Shown here in pieces: positions 24,779-33,485 of a DNA stretch of 64,000 nucleotides. The stretch comes from Patulibacter sp. SYSU D01012. Its GTDB lineage: Bacteria; Actinomycetota; Thermoleophilia; Solirubrobacterales; Solirubrobacteraceae. The position numbers were made by a program, and so were the translations under genes. The notes beneath the pieces were generated by a model, which was not told where the DNA came from, did no database searches, and saw nothing but the letters and a program-made list of their open reading frames with translations. Position 1 is the first letter of the stretch. Every line of letters begins with the position of its first letter. The stretch is from positions 62,001 through 126,000 of the forward strand of contig NZ_JAFMTB010000002.1 in NCBI RefSeq assembly GCF_017916475.1, written 5' to 3'.

Positions 24779-25645
24779 GTGCCGCAGATCACACAAGTCC
24801 GGATCGAGGTCGACGGGGTGCCCGTCACCGGCCGCGTCGAGGGCGCCGAGATCGTCCTCGACGACGGTCGCCGCGTGGCCGAGCGCGACGCCAGGTACCT
24901 GGCGCCCGTCGCGCCGTCGAAGATCATCGCCGTCCACCTGACGTACCGCAGCCGCGTCGAGGAGTACGCCGCCCGCACCCCGCCGGCGCCGTCGTACTTC
25001 ATGAAGCCGCCGACGACGCTGAACGGCCACCGCGGGGTGGTCCGCCGCCCGGCCGGCGCCAGCTTCCTCAACTACGAGGGCGAGCTGGCGGTCGTGATCG
25101 GCGAGCGCATGAAGGGCGTGCGCATCGACGACGCGCTCGGCCACGTCGCCGGCTACCTGCCCGCGAACGACGTCGGCCTGCACGACTTCCGGCACGCCGA
25201 CCGCGGGTCGATGCTGCGCGTGAAGGGCCAGGACGGCTTCCTGCCCGTCGGCCCGCAGATCGTCCCGGCCGAGGAATTCGACCCGACGGACTACACGCTG
25301 ACGACCACCCTGAACGGCGAGGTCGTCCAGCAGGCGACCGCGGACGACCTGATCTGGGGCGTCGCCTACCAGCTCGCCGACCTCAGCCGGCTGATCACCC
25401 TCGAGCCGGGCGACGTCGTGCTGACGGGCACCCCCGCGAACTCGCGGCCGATGGAGCCCGGCGACGTCGTCGCCGTCGAGATCAGCGGCCTGGGCCGCGT
25501 CGAGAGCACCGTCGTCGACTGGGACGTCGACCTCTCCGAGGCCGGCGACCAGCTCGAGACGTCCGCCAACACCCTGCACGTCGCGCTCGCCATCCCCGAG
25601 GACGAGGCCGAGCGCCGCATCCAGAACAGGAGCACCCCCGCATGA
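24779..25645 (+). CDS. Fumarylacetoacetate hydrolase (FAH) family enzyme, HpaG-like
   Basis: A 288-residue FAH-superfamily enzyme with the full metal site: E100 and E102 in 'NYEGELAVVIG' and D131 in 'ANDVGLHDFR'. The lid 'PSKIIAVHLTYRSRVEEY' and 'PSYFMKPPTTLNG' precede it, with 'GDVVLTGTPANSRPMEPGDVV' at the end. Such enzymes act as isomerases, decarboxylases or hydratases on the oxo-dienoates made by meta-cleavage (HpaG, catechol-pathway decarboxylases). With the extradiol dioxygenase and aldehyde dehydrogenase downstream, an HpaG-type step is the best reading. First gene of the operon. GTG 24779 chosen because a -10-like GATAGT ends 7 nt upstream; GTG 24770 is an alternative. Its stop overlaps the ferredoxin start (ATGA). 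Confidence 0.87.
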   Translation: MPQITQVRIEVDGVPVTGRVEGAEIVLDDGRRVAERDARYLAPVAPSKIIAVHLTYRSRVEEYAARTPPAPSYFMKPPTTLNGHRGVVRRPAGASFLNYEGELAVVIGERMKGVRIDDALGHVAGYLPANDVGLHDFRHADRGSMLRVKGQDGFLPVGPQIVPAEEFDPTDYTLTTTLNGEVVQQATADDLIWGVAYQLADLSRLITLEPGDVVLTGTPANSRPMEPGDVVAVEISGLGRVESTVVDWDVDLSEAGDQLETSANTLHVALAIPEDEAERRIQNRSTPA

Positions 25646-25830
25646 AGGTCCACGTCGACATGAACCTGTGCCAGAGCCACGGCGAGTGCGTCTTCCCGGC
25701 GCCCGACGTGTTCGAGCTCGGCGACGACGACGTCCTCGTCTGGAAGGAGGAGGTGGACGAGTCCCGCCGCGAGGCGGTGCAGGCCGCCGCCGACGCTTGC
25801 CCGATGATGGCCATCCGGATCGAGGGCTGA
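25642..25830 (+). CDS. P450-type [3Fe-4S] ferredoxin
   Basis: A 62-residue single-cluster ferredoxin with Cys10, Cys16 and Cys53-Pro. The position normally filled by a second cysteine is His13 (CxxHxxC...CP). This spacing is typical of small [3Fe-4S] ferredoxins that serve actinobacterial cytochromes P450. It should carry electrons from the reductase encoded next (25835) to the P450 (29052), making a complete class I P450 chain in one operon. Start ATG overlaps the FAH gene stop by 4 nt; only 4 nt separate it from the reductase. Confidence 0.92.
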   Translation: MKVHVDMNLCQSHGECVFPAPDVFELGDDDVLVWKEEVDESRREAVQAAADACPMMAIRIEG

Positions 25831-25834
25831 CGGC

Positions 25835-26986
25835 GTGGACCGCGTCGTCGTCGTCGGGGCCTCGCTCGCGGGCCTGCGCGCCGCGCAGGCCGTCCGGGCG
25901 TCGGGTCACGAGGGCTCGCTCGTCGTCGTCGGCGACGAGGAGCATCCGCCGTACAACCGCCCCCCGCTGTCCAAGGGCCTGCTCGCGGGGGCGCAGTCCC
26001 ACGCGGACTGCGTCTTCCCCGGCGTCGACGCGCTGGACGCGGAGTGGCGCCTGGGCGCCGCCGCCGTGGGGCTGGACCGCGACGGCCGCACGGTGGCGCT
26101 CGCCGACGGCGGGCGGGTGCCGTACGACCGGCTCGTCGTGGCGACGGGCTGCCGGGCCCGCACGTGGCCGGGCGCCGAGGGCGTCGTGACGCTGCGCACC
26201 GTCGACGACGCCGTCGCCCTGGGCCGTGCGCTCCAGCCGGGCGCGCGCCTGGCGATCGTCGGCGCCGGCTTCGTCGGCTGCGAGGTCGCCGCGACCGCCC
26301 GCGGGCTGGGCTGCGACGTGACGCTCGTCGACGTCGCCCCGCATCCGCTGCTGCCGCTCGGCCCGGAGCTGGGTGGCCGCTGCGCCGCGCTGCACCGCGA
26401 GCACGGCGTCGACCTGCGCCTGAGCACGGCGGTGGACGCGGTCGACCGGGCCGGGATCACGCTGGCGGGCGGCGAGCGCGTCGACGCCGACGTGGTCCTC
26501 GTCGCGCTCGGCGGCGTGCCGAACACGGAGTGGCTGGCCGGCAGCGGGCTGACGCTCGACGCTCGCGGCGGCCTGCGCTGCGACGGCACGCTCACGTCCG
26601 TCGACGACCCCGACGTGCTGGCGGCGGGCGACGTCGCCGCCTGGCCGCACGCGCTCGTGGGCGGCGAGGTGGTGCGGGTGGAGCACTGGACGACGGCGGC
26701 GGAGCACGGCGGGCTCGCGGGACGCAACGCCGTCGTGGACCCCGCCGACCGCGCCGCCCACGTCGCGCCGCCGTACTTCTGGTCCGACCAGTACGCCACG
26801 AAGATCCAGGCGGTCGGCTTCCCCGGCCGCGCGGCGACGCTCGCGATCGTCGAGGAGGACGGGCCGCGGCTGCTGGCCGAGGCGCACGACGCCGACGGCC
26901 GGCTGGTCGGCGCCGTCGCGTTCAACCACGCCAAGCGGCTCGCCGCGTACCGCCGACGGCTGGCCACCGAGGCCGTGGCCGCATGA
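25835..26986 (+). CDS. NAD(P)H:ferredoxin reductase (FAD)
   Basis: A 383-residue pyridine-nucleotide-disulfide-type flavoprotein of the ferredoxin/rubredoxin/putidaredoxin reductase group. An FAD Rossmann motif 'VVVVGASLAGLRAAQAVR' lies at 3-20, 'PYNRPPLSKGLLAG' near 40, the NAD motif 'AIVGAGFVGCEVAATARGLG' near 145, and 'DVLAAGDVAAWPH' near 262, which closes the flavin site. There is no redox-active CxxC, as expected for this group. It should reduce the adjacent ferredoxin. GTG start at 25835, 4 nt after the ferredoxin stop; its own stop overlaps the amidotransferase start (ATGA). Cytoplasmic. Confidence 0.9.
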   Translation: MDRVVVVGASLAGLRAAQAVRASGHEGSLVVVGDEEHPPYNRPPLSKGLLAGAQSHADCVFPGVDALDAEWRLGAAAVGLDRDGRTVALADGGRVPYDRLVVATGCRARTWPGAEGVVTLRTVDDAVALGRALQPGARLAIVGAGFVGCEVAATARGLGCDVTLVDVAPHPLLPLGPELGGRCAALHREHGVDLRLSTAVDAVDRAGITLAGGERVDADVVLVALGGVPNTEWLAGSGLTLDARGGLRCDGTLTSVDDPDVLAAGDVAAWPHALVGGEVVRVEHWTTAAEHGGLAGRNAVVDPADRAAHVAPPYFWSDQYATKIQAVGFPGRAATLAIVEEDGPRLLAEAHDADGRLVGAVAFNHAKRLAAYRRRLATEAVAA

Positions 26987-27654
26987 CGCCGCGCGCGCTC
27001 GTCCTGCAGCACGGGGACTGGGGCCCGCCGGGGCTGCTCGCCGACTGGGCGGCCGACCGCGGCGTCGCGCTCGACGTCCACCACGCCGCCAGCGGCGACC
27101 CGCTGCCCGCGCTGGACGGCCAGGCGTTCGTCGCCTCGCTCGGCTCGCCGCACAACCCCGACCACGCGGGGGAGGAGGTCGTCGCGGAGCGCGCGTTCGT
27201 CCGCGAGGCCGTGGCGCGCGACGTGCCGATGCTCGGCCTGTGCTTCGGCGGCCAGATGCTGGCCGCGGTCCTGGGCGGGCGCATCGAGCGCGCACCGCGG
27301 CCCGAGGTGGCGTGGCACCGCATCCGCAGCGCGTCCCCCGACGAGGTCCCGGAGGGCCCGTGGCTGCAGTGGCACTACGACCGCTTCACGCTGCCGCCGG
27401 GGGCGGAGCCGCTCGCCGACTCGCCCGTCGGCCTGCAGGCGTTCCGCCACGGCCGCCACCTGGGGGTGCAGTTCCACCCCGAGAGCACGATCGAGATCGT
27501 CCGGGACTGGGCGCGCACCGACGCCCCCCGGCTGGCCGCCCTCGGCATCGAGGACGGCGAGGCCCTGCTGGAGCAGGGCCGCCCCTACGCGGACGCCGCG
27601 GCCGACGCCGCGTACGTCCTGTTCGACGCGTTCTGGGAGCGCGCACGCCGATGA
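26983..27654 (+). CDS. Class I glutamine amidotransferase-like hydrolase
   Basis: A 223-residue class I glutamine amidotransferase domain with an intact triad: C87 in 'MLGLCFGGQML', H165 and E167 in 'GVQFHPEST'. No synthase domain is attached, so it probably acts alone as a gamma-glutamyl hydrolase. It lies directly before a glutamine-synthetase-like gene. The same pair occurs in aniline operons (TdnQ/TdnT, AtdA1/AtdA2), where the synthetase makes a gamma-glutamyl-anilide and the amidotransferase-like partner hydrolyses it, and in PuuA/PuuD putrescine catabolism. I therefore infer control or removal of a gamma-glutamylated amine here. ATGA overlap upstream. Confidence 0.87.
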   Translation: MTPRALVLQHGDWGPPGLLADWAADRGVALDVHHAASGDPLPALDGQAFVASLGSPHNPDHAGEEVVAERAFVREAVARDVPMLGLCFGGQMLAAVLGGRIERAPRPEVAWHRIRSASPDEVPEGPWLQWHYDRFTLPPGAEPLADSPVGLQAFRHGRHLGVQFHPESTIEIVRDWARTDAPRLAALGIEDGEALLEQGRPYADAAADAAYVLFDAFWERARR

Positions 27655-27668
27655 GGGAGGAGACCCCC

Positions 27669-29036
27669 ATGCACCTCACCACCGCCGCGGTGCCCGCGCC
27701 CGCGCTCAACGGCGCGGCCGCCGACGACCCCCGGCCGCGCACCGCGCCGACGACGTCGGTCCGCGTGCTCTACGCCGACCTGCACGGCGTCGCCCGCGGC
27801 AAGGACGTGCCCGTCGGGATGTTCGACCACGCCGTCGCCAGCGGCCTGTGCTTCTGCTCGGCCGTGATGGGCACCGACCTGCGGCACACCCCGGTGCGCG
27901 GCGGCGACGAGGGGTACCCCGACCTCGTCGCGCACCCCGACGTGCGGACGATGGCCGCGCTGCCGTGGGACCCGGGCGTCGCGGTCTGCCTGGCCGACCT
28001 GGAGCCGGCCGCGGGCGGCGCGCCGATCGCCAACCCGCGCGGCGCCGTCCGGCGGGCGAGCGCCGCGCTCGAGGCGCTCGGGCTGTCGCCGGTCGTCGGG
28101 CCCGAGCTGGAGTTCTTCCTCGTCCGGCGCGACCCGTCCGCCGAGCACGGCGTCGCGCGCCGCGTCGATCACCCGTCGATGGTCTACACCGTCGGCGCGC
28201 AGGCCGACCCCGACGGGCTCGTGCGCGGCATGACCGAGGACCTGGCGGCGCTCGGCCTGGGCGTCTTCGCGGTCAACCACGAGTTCATGAACTCGCAGTA
28301 CGAGATCAACCTGCGGCACGCCGACGCGCTCACCGCCGCCGACCGGGCGTTCCTGCTGAAGGTCGCGGCGAAGGACATCGCGGCCCGCCACGGCCTCGTC
28401 GCCACCTTCATGGGCAAGCCGTTCAACGACCAGGGCGGCTCCGGCACGCACCTGCACCTGTCGCTCGACCGCGCGGGAGACAACGCCTTCGACGCCCCGG
28501 ACGACGCGGACGGCGTGAGCGGCGAGCTGCGGCAGTTCGTCGCGGGCGTCCTGGCGCACGCGCCGGCGCTCATGGCGTTCCTGAACCCCACGATCAACGC
28601 GTTCCGGCGCCTGCAGCCCGACTCGCTCGCGCCGACGCGCGCGAACTGGGGCTGGGACAACCGCTCCACGTTCATCCGCATCCCGCCCGAGCGCGGCCGC
28701 GCGGCCCGCATCGAGATCCGGGTGGGGGACGGCGCCGCCAACCCGTACCTGGCGATCGCCGCGGTGCTCGCGGCGGGCACCGACGGGCTGCGCCGGCGGC
28801 TGGAGCCGCCCGCGCCGGTCCTCGGCGACGCCTACCGCGCCGACCCCGCCGCCGACGACGCGCTGCCCACCTGCCTCGAGGACGCGCTCGACGCGCTCGA
28901 GGCCGACACGGTCCTCCGCGACGCCCTGGGCCCGGAGATCGTCGACACCTTCCTGTCGGTCAAGCGGTTCGAGATCGAGCGCCACCGGGCGTGGGTCTCG
29001 GACTGGGAAATCGACGAGTACCTCCACCACCTCTAG
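27669..29036 (+). CDS. Glutamine-synthetase-like gamma-glutamyl-amine ligase
   Basis: A 455-residue glutamine synthetase-superfamily enzyme of the PuuA/GlnA-like branch, expected to join an amine to the gamma-carboxyl of glutamate using ATP. Metal and substrate motifs are present: 'GPELEFFLV', 'NHEFMNSQYEINL', 'GGSGTHLHLSL' (catalytic-site His), 'NAFRRLQP' with 'WGWDNRST', and 'IEIRVGDGAANPYLAIAAVLAAG'. N-terminal 'VLYADLHGVARGKDVP' is typical of non-GlnA ligases. Since a housekeeping GlnA would not lie in a catabolic operon beside a P450, a gamma-glutamyl-amine role is inferred. ATG 27669 is preferred over 27651 because GGGAGGAG lies 6-13 nt before it; 27651 overlaps the previous stop. 15 nt separate it from the P450. 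Confidence 0.88.
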   Translation: MHLTTAAVPAPALNGAAADDPRPRTAPTTSVRVLYADLHGVARGKDVPVGMFDHAVASGLCFCSAVMGTDLRHTPVRGGDEGYPDLVAHPDVRTMAALPWDPGVAVCLADLEPAAGGAPIANPRGAVRRASAALEALGLSPVVGPELEFFLVRRDPSAEHGVARRVDHPSMVYTVGAQADPDGLVRGMTEDLAALGLGVFAVNHEFMNSQYEINLRHADALTAADRAFLLKVAAKDIAARHGLVATFMGKPFNDQGGSGTHLHLSLDRAGDNAFDAPDDADGVSGELRQFVAGVLAHAPALMAFLNPTINAFRRLQPDSLAPTRANWGWDNRSTFIRIPPERGRAARIEIRVGDGAANPYLAIAAVLAAGTDGLRRRLEPPAPVLGDAYRADPAADDALPTCLEDALDALEADTVLRDALGPEIVDTFLSVKRFEIERHRAWVSDWEIDEYLHHL

Positions 29037-29051
29037 GCCGGGAGAGCCCCC

Positions 29052-30275
29052 ATGTCATCCACGTTGAGCCACATCGACCTCTCCGACCACGACGCCTTCG
29101 TCGACGCCGTGCCGCACGAGGCCTTCGCCGCCCTGCGCCGCGACGACCCCGTGCACTGGAACCCCGAGCCCGACGGCCCCGGATTCTGGGCCGTCACGCG
29201 CTACGCCGACATCCGCGAGGTGCACCGCAACGTCGCGGTCTACTCGTCCGAGGTCGGGGGCACGTCGCTCGAGGACCTCGAGGCGGAGCACATCGAGGCG
29301 CGCAAGTCCATGATCGACATGGACCCGCCCCGCCACGACGAGCTGCGCGGGCTGATCGCGCGCCGCTTCACGCCGCGCGCCGTCGGGGTGTGGGAGGAGC
29401 AGGTGCGGCGCGTCACGCGCGAGGTCCTCGACCTGGCGCTGCCGCTCGGCGAGTTCGACTTCGTCCGCGAGATCTCGTCCGAGATCCCGATGCAGGTCTT
29501 CGCCGAGATCCTCGGGGTCCCGCACGAGGAGCGCCGCGTGATCATCGAGATCGGCGACCGGCTGCTCGGCAACCAGGACCCCGAGTACAAGGTCCCCGAC
29601 GACGACGCCCACCGGCACCTGCCCTTCTCGAGCCCCGCCGCGCTCGAGATGTTCGAGTTCGGCCGGCGGCTCGCGGCTGCGCGTCGCAAGGACCCGAAGG
29701 ACGACATCATCACGCAGCTCGCGTTCGAGCCGCTGACGCAGCAGGAGTTCGACGTCTACTTCGTCCTGCTCGCGACGGCCGGCAACGAGACGACGCGGCA
29801 CACGATCACGCACGGGCTGCTCGGCCTGCTCGAGCACCCCGAGGAGCTCGAGCGGCTGCGGGGGGCCGGCGACGACGTGGCGCTGCGCCGGTCGGCGGCC
29901 GAGGAGATGCTGCGCTGGGCCACCCCGGTGCACCACTTCCGCCGCACGGCGACGGTCGACACCGAGCTCGGCGGCGCCCGGATCAAGGCGGGCGACAAGG
30001 TCACGACGTGGTTCACGTCCGGCAACCGCGACGAGACGGTGTTCGCCGACCCGGACCGCTTCGACATCGGCCGCTCCCCGAACCCGCACATGGCGTTCGG
30101 TCCGGGCGGGATCCACCACTGCATGGGCGCGCACCTGGCGAAGATGGAGGTCCGCATCGCGTTCGAGGAGCTGCTGGCCCGCGTCGACCGCATCGAGCTC
30201 GCCGGGCCGCCCGAGCGGCTGCGCTCGAACTTCTTCAACGGCATCAAGCGCCTGCCGGTGCGGGTGGTCGCATGA
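29052..30275 (+). CDS. Cytochrome P450 (class I, soluble)
   Basis: A 407-residue soluble bacterial P450. The heme thiolate is C357 in 'FGPGGIHHCMGAHLA'. The I-helix oxygen-activation motif is 'AGNETT' at 243-248, the K-helix ExxR is 'EEMLR' at 284-288, and 'MDPPRHDELRGLIARRF' is the C-helix heme-propionate region. Style and 'AGNETTRHTITHG' place it near CYP124/125/142-like actinobacterial families, but the substrate cannot be read from sequence. Ferredoxin and reductase genes in the same operon supply electrons. Position after the gamma-glutamyl ligase suggests that a glutamylated amine, or the freed amine, is hydroxylated. RBS GGGAGAGCC precedes ATG 29052; stop overlaps the next start (ATGA). 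Confidence 0.93.
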   Translation: MSSTLSHIDLSDHDAFVDAVPHEAFAALRRDDPVHWNPEPDGPGFWAVTRYADIREVHRNVAVYSSEVGGTSLEDLEAEHIEARKSMIDMDPPRHDELRGLIARRFTPRAVGVWEEQVRRVTREVLDLALPLGEFDFVREISSEIPMQVFAEILGVPHEERRVIIEIGDRLLGNQDPEYKVPDDDAHRHLPFSSPAALEMFEFGRRLAAARRKDPKDDIITQLAFEPLTQQEFDVYFVLLATAGNETTRHTITHGLLGLLEHPEELERLRGAGDDVALRRSAAEEMLRWATPVHHFRRTATVDTELGGARIKAGDKVTTWFTSGNRDETVFADPDRFDIGRSPNPHMAFGPGGIHHCMGAHLAKMEVRIAFEELLARVDRIELAGPPERLRSNFFNGIKRLPVRVVA

Positions 30276-31204
30276 TCGCGTTGCATCGCCTGGACCACGT
30301 GGCCCTGCGCGTGGCCGATCTGGACGAGGCCGCGACGCGCTGGGCGCAGCAGTTCGGGCTGACCGTCCGCGCGCGGCACGCGCGCACCGTCGACCTGTCC
30401 TGCGACGACGAGCCGCGCGCGCTCGTGCTGCAGGCCGCCGCGGCGGGGGAGGAGCCCGGGTTCGCGCGGGTGGGGTGGGAGCTGGCCCGCGGCTGCTCCC
30501 TCGAGGACGCCGCCGCGCACCTGCAGGCGCACGGCGTGGCGCACGAGCGCGACGCGGACGGGATCGCGCTGCACGACCTGGAGGGCAACGCGCTCCGGCT
30601 GCTGCCGTACCGCGAGCCCGCGTCCCGGCTCGTCCCGCACGCCCGCCCCGCCGGCCCGCTGCCGGTCGGCCACCCGCGCAAGCTCGGCCACGTCAACTTC
30701 CTGACCGCCCGGATCCACGAGCAGCAGGCGTTCTACGCCGACGTGCTCGGGATGCGGCTGACGGACTGGCTCGGCGACGGCGGCGTGTGGCTGCACGTCG
30801 GCAGCGACCACCACGTGATGGCGCTCGTGGACAAGGGCTACAGCCACTTCCACCACCTGGCGTTCGACACCGTCGACATCGGCGGCATGCGCGACGCGCT
30901 CGACCACCTGGGCCGCCACGGCCGCTGGCTGGGCTGGGGCCCGACGCGCCACGGCGTCGGCGGCAACATCGCCTCGTACGTCCGCATCGTCGAGGAGTCC
31001 TGCTTCGTCGAGCTCTACTGCGACATGGAGCAGCTGCAGGCGGGCCACGAGCCGCGCGTGTGGCCCGACGACCGCTACTCGTCCAACACCTGGGGCCCGC
31101 TGCCGCCCCGGTCCTACTTCCGCTTCGACGAGCGGGCCGTCGCCTCCGAGCGCGAGAGCCTCGAGATGCAGGGCGTGCCCCTCGACGACCCCGTCTCGGC
31201 CTGA
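30272..31204 (+). CDS. Extradiol ring-cleavage dioxygenase (VOC, type I)
   Basis: A 310-residue two-domain VOC-fold extradiol dioxygenase. The C-terminal half has a complete 2-His-1-carboxylate iron site: H140 (KLGHVNF), H194/H195 (HFHHLAFDT) and E247 (FVELYCDM). The N-terminal half is a degenerate VOC repeat. The length and 'VELYCDMEQL' ending match catechol 2,3-dioxygenase / homoprotocatechuate 2,3-dioxygenase relatives in actinobacteria. It would open a catechol produced from the hydroxylated ring by proximal meta-cleavage. Start overlaps the P450 stop by 4 nt. The product would pass to the aldehyde dehydrogenase and FAH enzyme of the same operon. Confidence 0.88.
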   Translation: MIALHRLDHVALRVADLDEAATRWAQQFGLTVRARHARTVDLSCDDEPRALVLQAAAAGEEPGFARVGWELARGCSLEDAAAHLQAHGVAHERDADGIALHDLEGNALRLLPYREPASRLVPHARPAGPLPVGHPRKLGHVNFLTARIHEQQAFYADVLGMRLTDWLGDGGVWLHVGSDHHVMALVDKGYSHFHHLAFDTVDIGGMRDALDHLGRHGRWLGWGPTRHGVGGNIASYVRIVEESCFVELYCDMEQLQAGHEPRVWPDDRYSSNTWGPLPPRSYFRFDERAVASERESLEMQGVPLDDPVSA

Positions 31205-31218
31205 TGCCGGAGGAGCAC

Positions 31219-32025
31219 ATGAGCACCCTGCAGGGCTACACCGTCCCGCGCACCCCGTCGGGCCGCGCCAGCCTCGTCCCGCCGCCGCCGTGGCACTACG
31301 TGGGCGACTTCCTCGTCGTCGACTTCCACGCCGACCCCGACGCCGCCGCGTCGCTGCTGCCGGAGGGCCTGGAGCCGCACCCCGACGCGGGGCGCTGCGC
31401 CGCGGTCTTCGCGGACTGGCAGTCCTACTCCGAGGGCGGCGACGAGCTGCTCGACCCCGCGCGCTCGCACTACAAGGAGTTCTACCTCGTCGTCAACGCG
31501 CTCCTGGACGGCGAGCCCGTCACGACCTGCCCGTTCATCTGGGTGGACCAGGACTTCGCGCTCGTCCGCGGGTGGCTCCAGGGGTTCCCGAAGAAGCTCG
31601 GCGACGTTTGGGTCACCCGCACGTACGACCTGGAGACCCGAGCCGCCCCGGCGGTCGCCGCCGGCTCCCGCTTCGGCGGGGTCTGCACCGCCCGCGGCAA
31701 CCGCATCGCCCAGGCGCGGGTGACGCTGGAGGCGCCGAGCGAGACGGGCTCGGTCCACACCGACCCGCCGATCGTCAACGTGCGGCACTTCCCGCGCCTG
31801 GCCGCCGGCCGCCACGACGACCCGCAGGTGCACGAGCTCGTCCGCTCGCGCTCCCGCGACCGCGCCGTCTCGCCCGTCTGGGAGGGCGCCGCCGAGCTCG
31901 AGCTGTTCGACGCGCCCGGCGAGGAGCACACGCTGCTGCGCCCGGTCGCCGTCGACCGCGGCTACCGCTTCACGTTCGGCTACACGGTCGACGACCTCGA
32001 GACCGTCAAGGAGCTGGTCCGATGA
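31219..32025 (+). CDS. Acetoacetate-decarboxylase (ADC) family protein
   Basis: A 268-residue ADC-superfamily protein. The Schiff-base lysine region is present as 'GFPKKLGDV' (K125/K126), with the acidic residue E87 in 'HYKEFYLVVNA'. Members decarboxylate beta-keto acids or carry out hydratase/aldolase reactions on short oxo-acids. Within a meta-cleavage operon it could process the dienoate/oxo-acid pool, but the exact reaction is unassigned. ATG 31219 chosen over 31204 because GGAGG ends 5 nt before it. Stop overlaps the aldehyde dehydrogenase start (ATGA at 32022-32025). Confidence 0.82.
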   Translation: MSTLQGYTVPRTPSGRASLVPPPPWHYVGDFLVVDFHADPDAAASLLPEGLEPHPDAGRCAAVFADWQSYSEGGDELLDPARSHYKEFYLVVNALLDGEPVTTCPFIWVDQDFALVRGWLQGFPKKLGDVWVTRTYDLETRAAPAVAAGSRFGGVCTARGNRIAQARVTLEAPSETGSVHTDPPIVNVRHFPRLAAGRHDDPQVHELVRSRSRDRAVSPVWEGAAELELFDAPGEEHTLLRPVAVDRGYRFTFGYTVDDLETVKELVR

Positions 32026-33485
32026 GCACGACGACCAGCCCGGTCGCCACGGTCGCGGGCGTCGACGTCCCGACCGGCCACTTCATCGGCGGACGGCGCG
32101 TCGACAGCGCGCGGACGTTCACGACGATCTCGCCGATCGACGGCGCGCCGCTGGCCGAGATCGCGCGGGCGGGGGAGGAGGAGGTCGACCTGGCGGTCCG
32201 GGCCGCGCACGACGCCTTCCCGGCCTGGGCGGCGCTCGGGCCTGCGGGTCGGGCGGCCCACCTGCACCGCCTGGCCGACCTGATCGACGCGAACGTCGAG
32301 CGGCTCGCCGCCGTCGAGTGCGCCGACATGGCGATGCTGCTGCGCTCCCTGCGCGCCCGCGTCATCGCCCGCGGCGCCCTGAACTACCGCAACTACGCCG
32401 ACCTGGCCGTCGCCTACGAGGAGCGCGACTGGCGCTCGAAGGGCACGTGGAACCGCGTCCAGCGGATGCCCGCCGGGCCCGCGGCGGTCATCACGCCGTG
32501 GAACGCGCCGTTCATGCTCTCGACGTGGAAGACGGCGCCGGCGCTGGCGGCCGGCTGCACCGTCGTGCTGAAGCCCGCCGAGTGGTCGCCGCTGAGCTGC
32601 TCGCTGCTGGGCGAGTTGGCCGACGAGGCCGGCCTGCCGCCCGGGGTGCTGAACGTCGTGCAGGGGATCGGCGAGGAGGCCGGCGCGGCGCTCGTCGCCC
32701 ACCCGCTGATCCGGCGCGTGTCGTTCACGGGGTCCACGGACACCGCCCGCCACATCGGCCGGGCGGCCGCGGACAACGTGGTGCCGTTCACCGCGGAGCT
32801 CGGCGGCAAGAACCCGTTCCTGGTCTTCGCGGACGCCGACCTGGACGCCGCGGCGGCGAAGGCGGCCGGCCAGTACGACGACGCGGGCCAGGTGTGCCTG
32901 TCCGGCACGCGCCTGCTGGTCGAGGAGTCCGTGCTGGAGCCGTTCCTGGAGCGCTTCCACGCCGCGACCGACGCCCACGTGCTGGGCGATCCGCGGGACG
33001 ACGCGACGACCGTCTCCCCGCTCATCCACCCCGACCACCTCGAGCGGGTCGCGGGCTTCGTCGACCGGGCGCGCGCGTCCGGCCAGCGCGTCGTCCGCGG
33101 CGGCGCGCGCACCGGCGGGCTGTTCTACGCGCCCACGCTGATCGAGCCGACGGACAACGACGCCGAGATCGTGCAGAACGAGGTGTTCGGCCCCGTCCTG
33201 ACGATCCAGACGTTCCGCGACGAGGACGAGGCGGTCGCGCTGGCCAACTCGACCCGCTACGGCCTGTCGGCGATCGTCTACACGTCGTCGCTGGGCCGCG
33301 CGGACCGCGTCGGGCGGGCGGTGCGCAGCGGCGTCGCGTGGGTCAACACGTTCCTCGTGCGCGACCTGACCGCGCCGTTCGGCGGCGTCGGGCACAGCGG
33401 GATCGGCCGCGAGGGCGGCGACCACGCGCTCGACTTCTACTCCGACCTGAAGACGCTCCAGATCCTGGAGGGGTCGGTCCGGTGA
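32022..33485 (+). CDS. Aldehyde dehydrogenase, semialdehyde type (HpaE-like)
   Basis: A 487-residue NAD(P)-dependent aldehyde dehydrogenase with all key residues: N161 in 'TPWNAPF', K184 in 'VVLKPAEWSP', the 'FTGSTDTARHI' cofactor loop, E259 in 'TAELGGKNP' and nucleophile C292 in 'GQVCLSGTR'. The pattern is closest to 2-hydroxymuconic and 5-carboxymethyl-2-hydroxymuconic semialdehyde dehydrogenases, so it probably oxidises the ring-cleavage semialdehyde to the dicarboxylate used by the FAH-family enzyme. 4-nt overlaps both upstream (ATGA) and downstream (GTGA). Confidence 0.92.
   Translation: MSTTTSPVATVAGVDVPTGHFIGGRRVDSARTFTTISPIDGAPLAEIARAGEEEVDLAVRAAHDAFPAWAALGPAGRAAHLHRLADLIDANVERLAAVECADMAMLLRSLRARVIARGALNYRNYADLAVAYEERDWRSKGTWNRVQRMPAGPAAVITPWNAPFMLSTWKTAPALAAGCTVVLKPAEWSPLSCSLLGELADEAGLPPGVLNVVQGIGEEAGAALVAHPLIRRVSFTGSTDTARHIGRAAADNVVPFTAELGGKNPFLVFADADLDAAAAKAAGQYDDAGQVCLSGTRLLVEESVLEPFLERFHAATDAHVLGDPRDDATTVSPLIHPDHLERVAGFVDRARASGQRVVRGGARTGGLFYAPTLIEPTDNDAEIVQNEVFGPVLTIQTFRDEDEAVALANSTRYGLSAIVYTSSLGRADRVGRAVRSGVAWVNTFLVRDLTAPFGGVGHSGIGREGGDHALDFYSDLKTLQILEGSVR

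Noticed and set aside
27651-27668. Upstream ATG (27651) as start of the glutamine-synthetase-like gene
   Set aside because: The sequence after it is itself the GGGAGGAG ribosome-binding site for ATG 27669, though coupled initiation at 27651 cannot be excluded.
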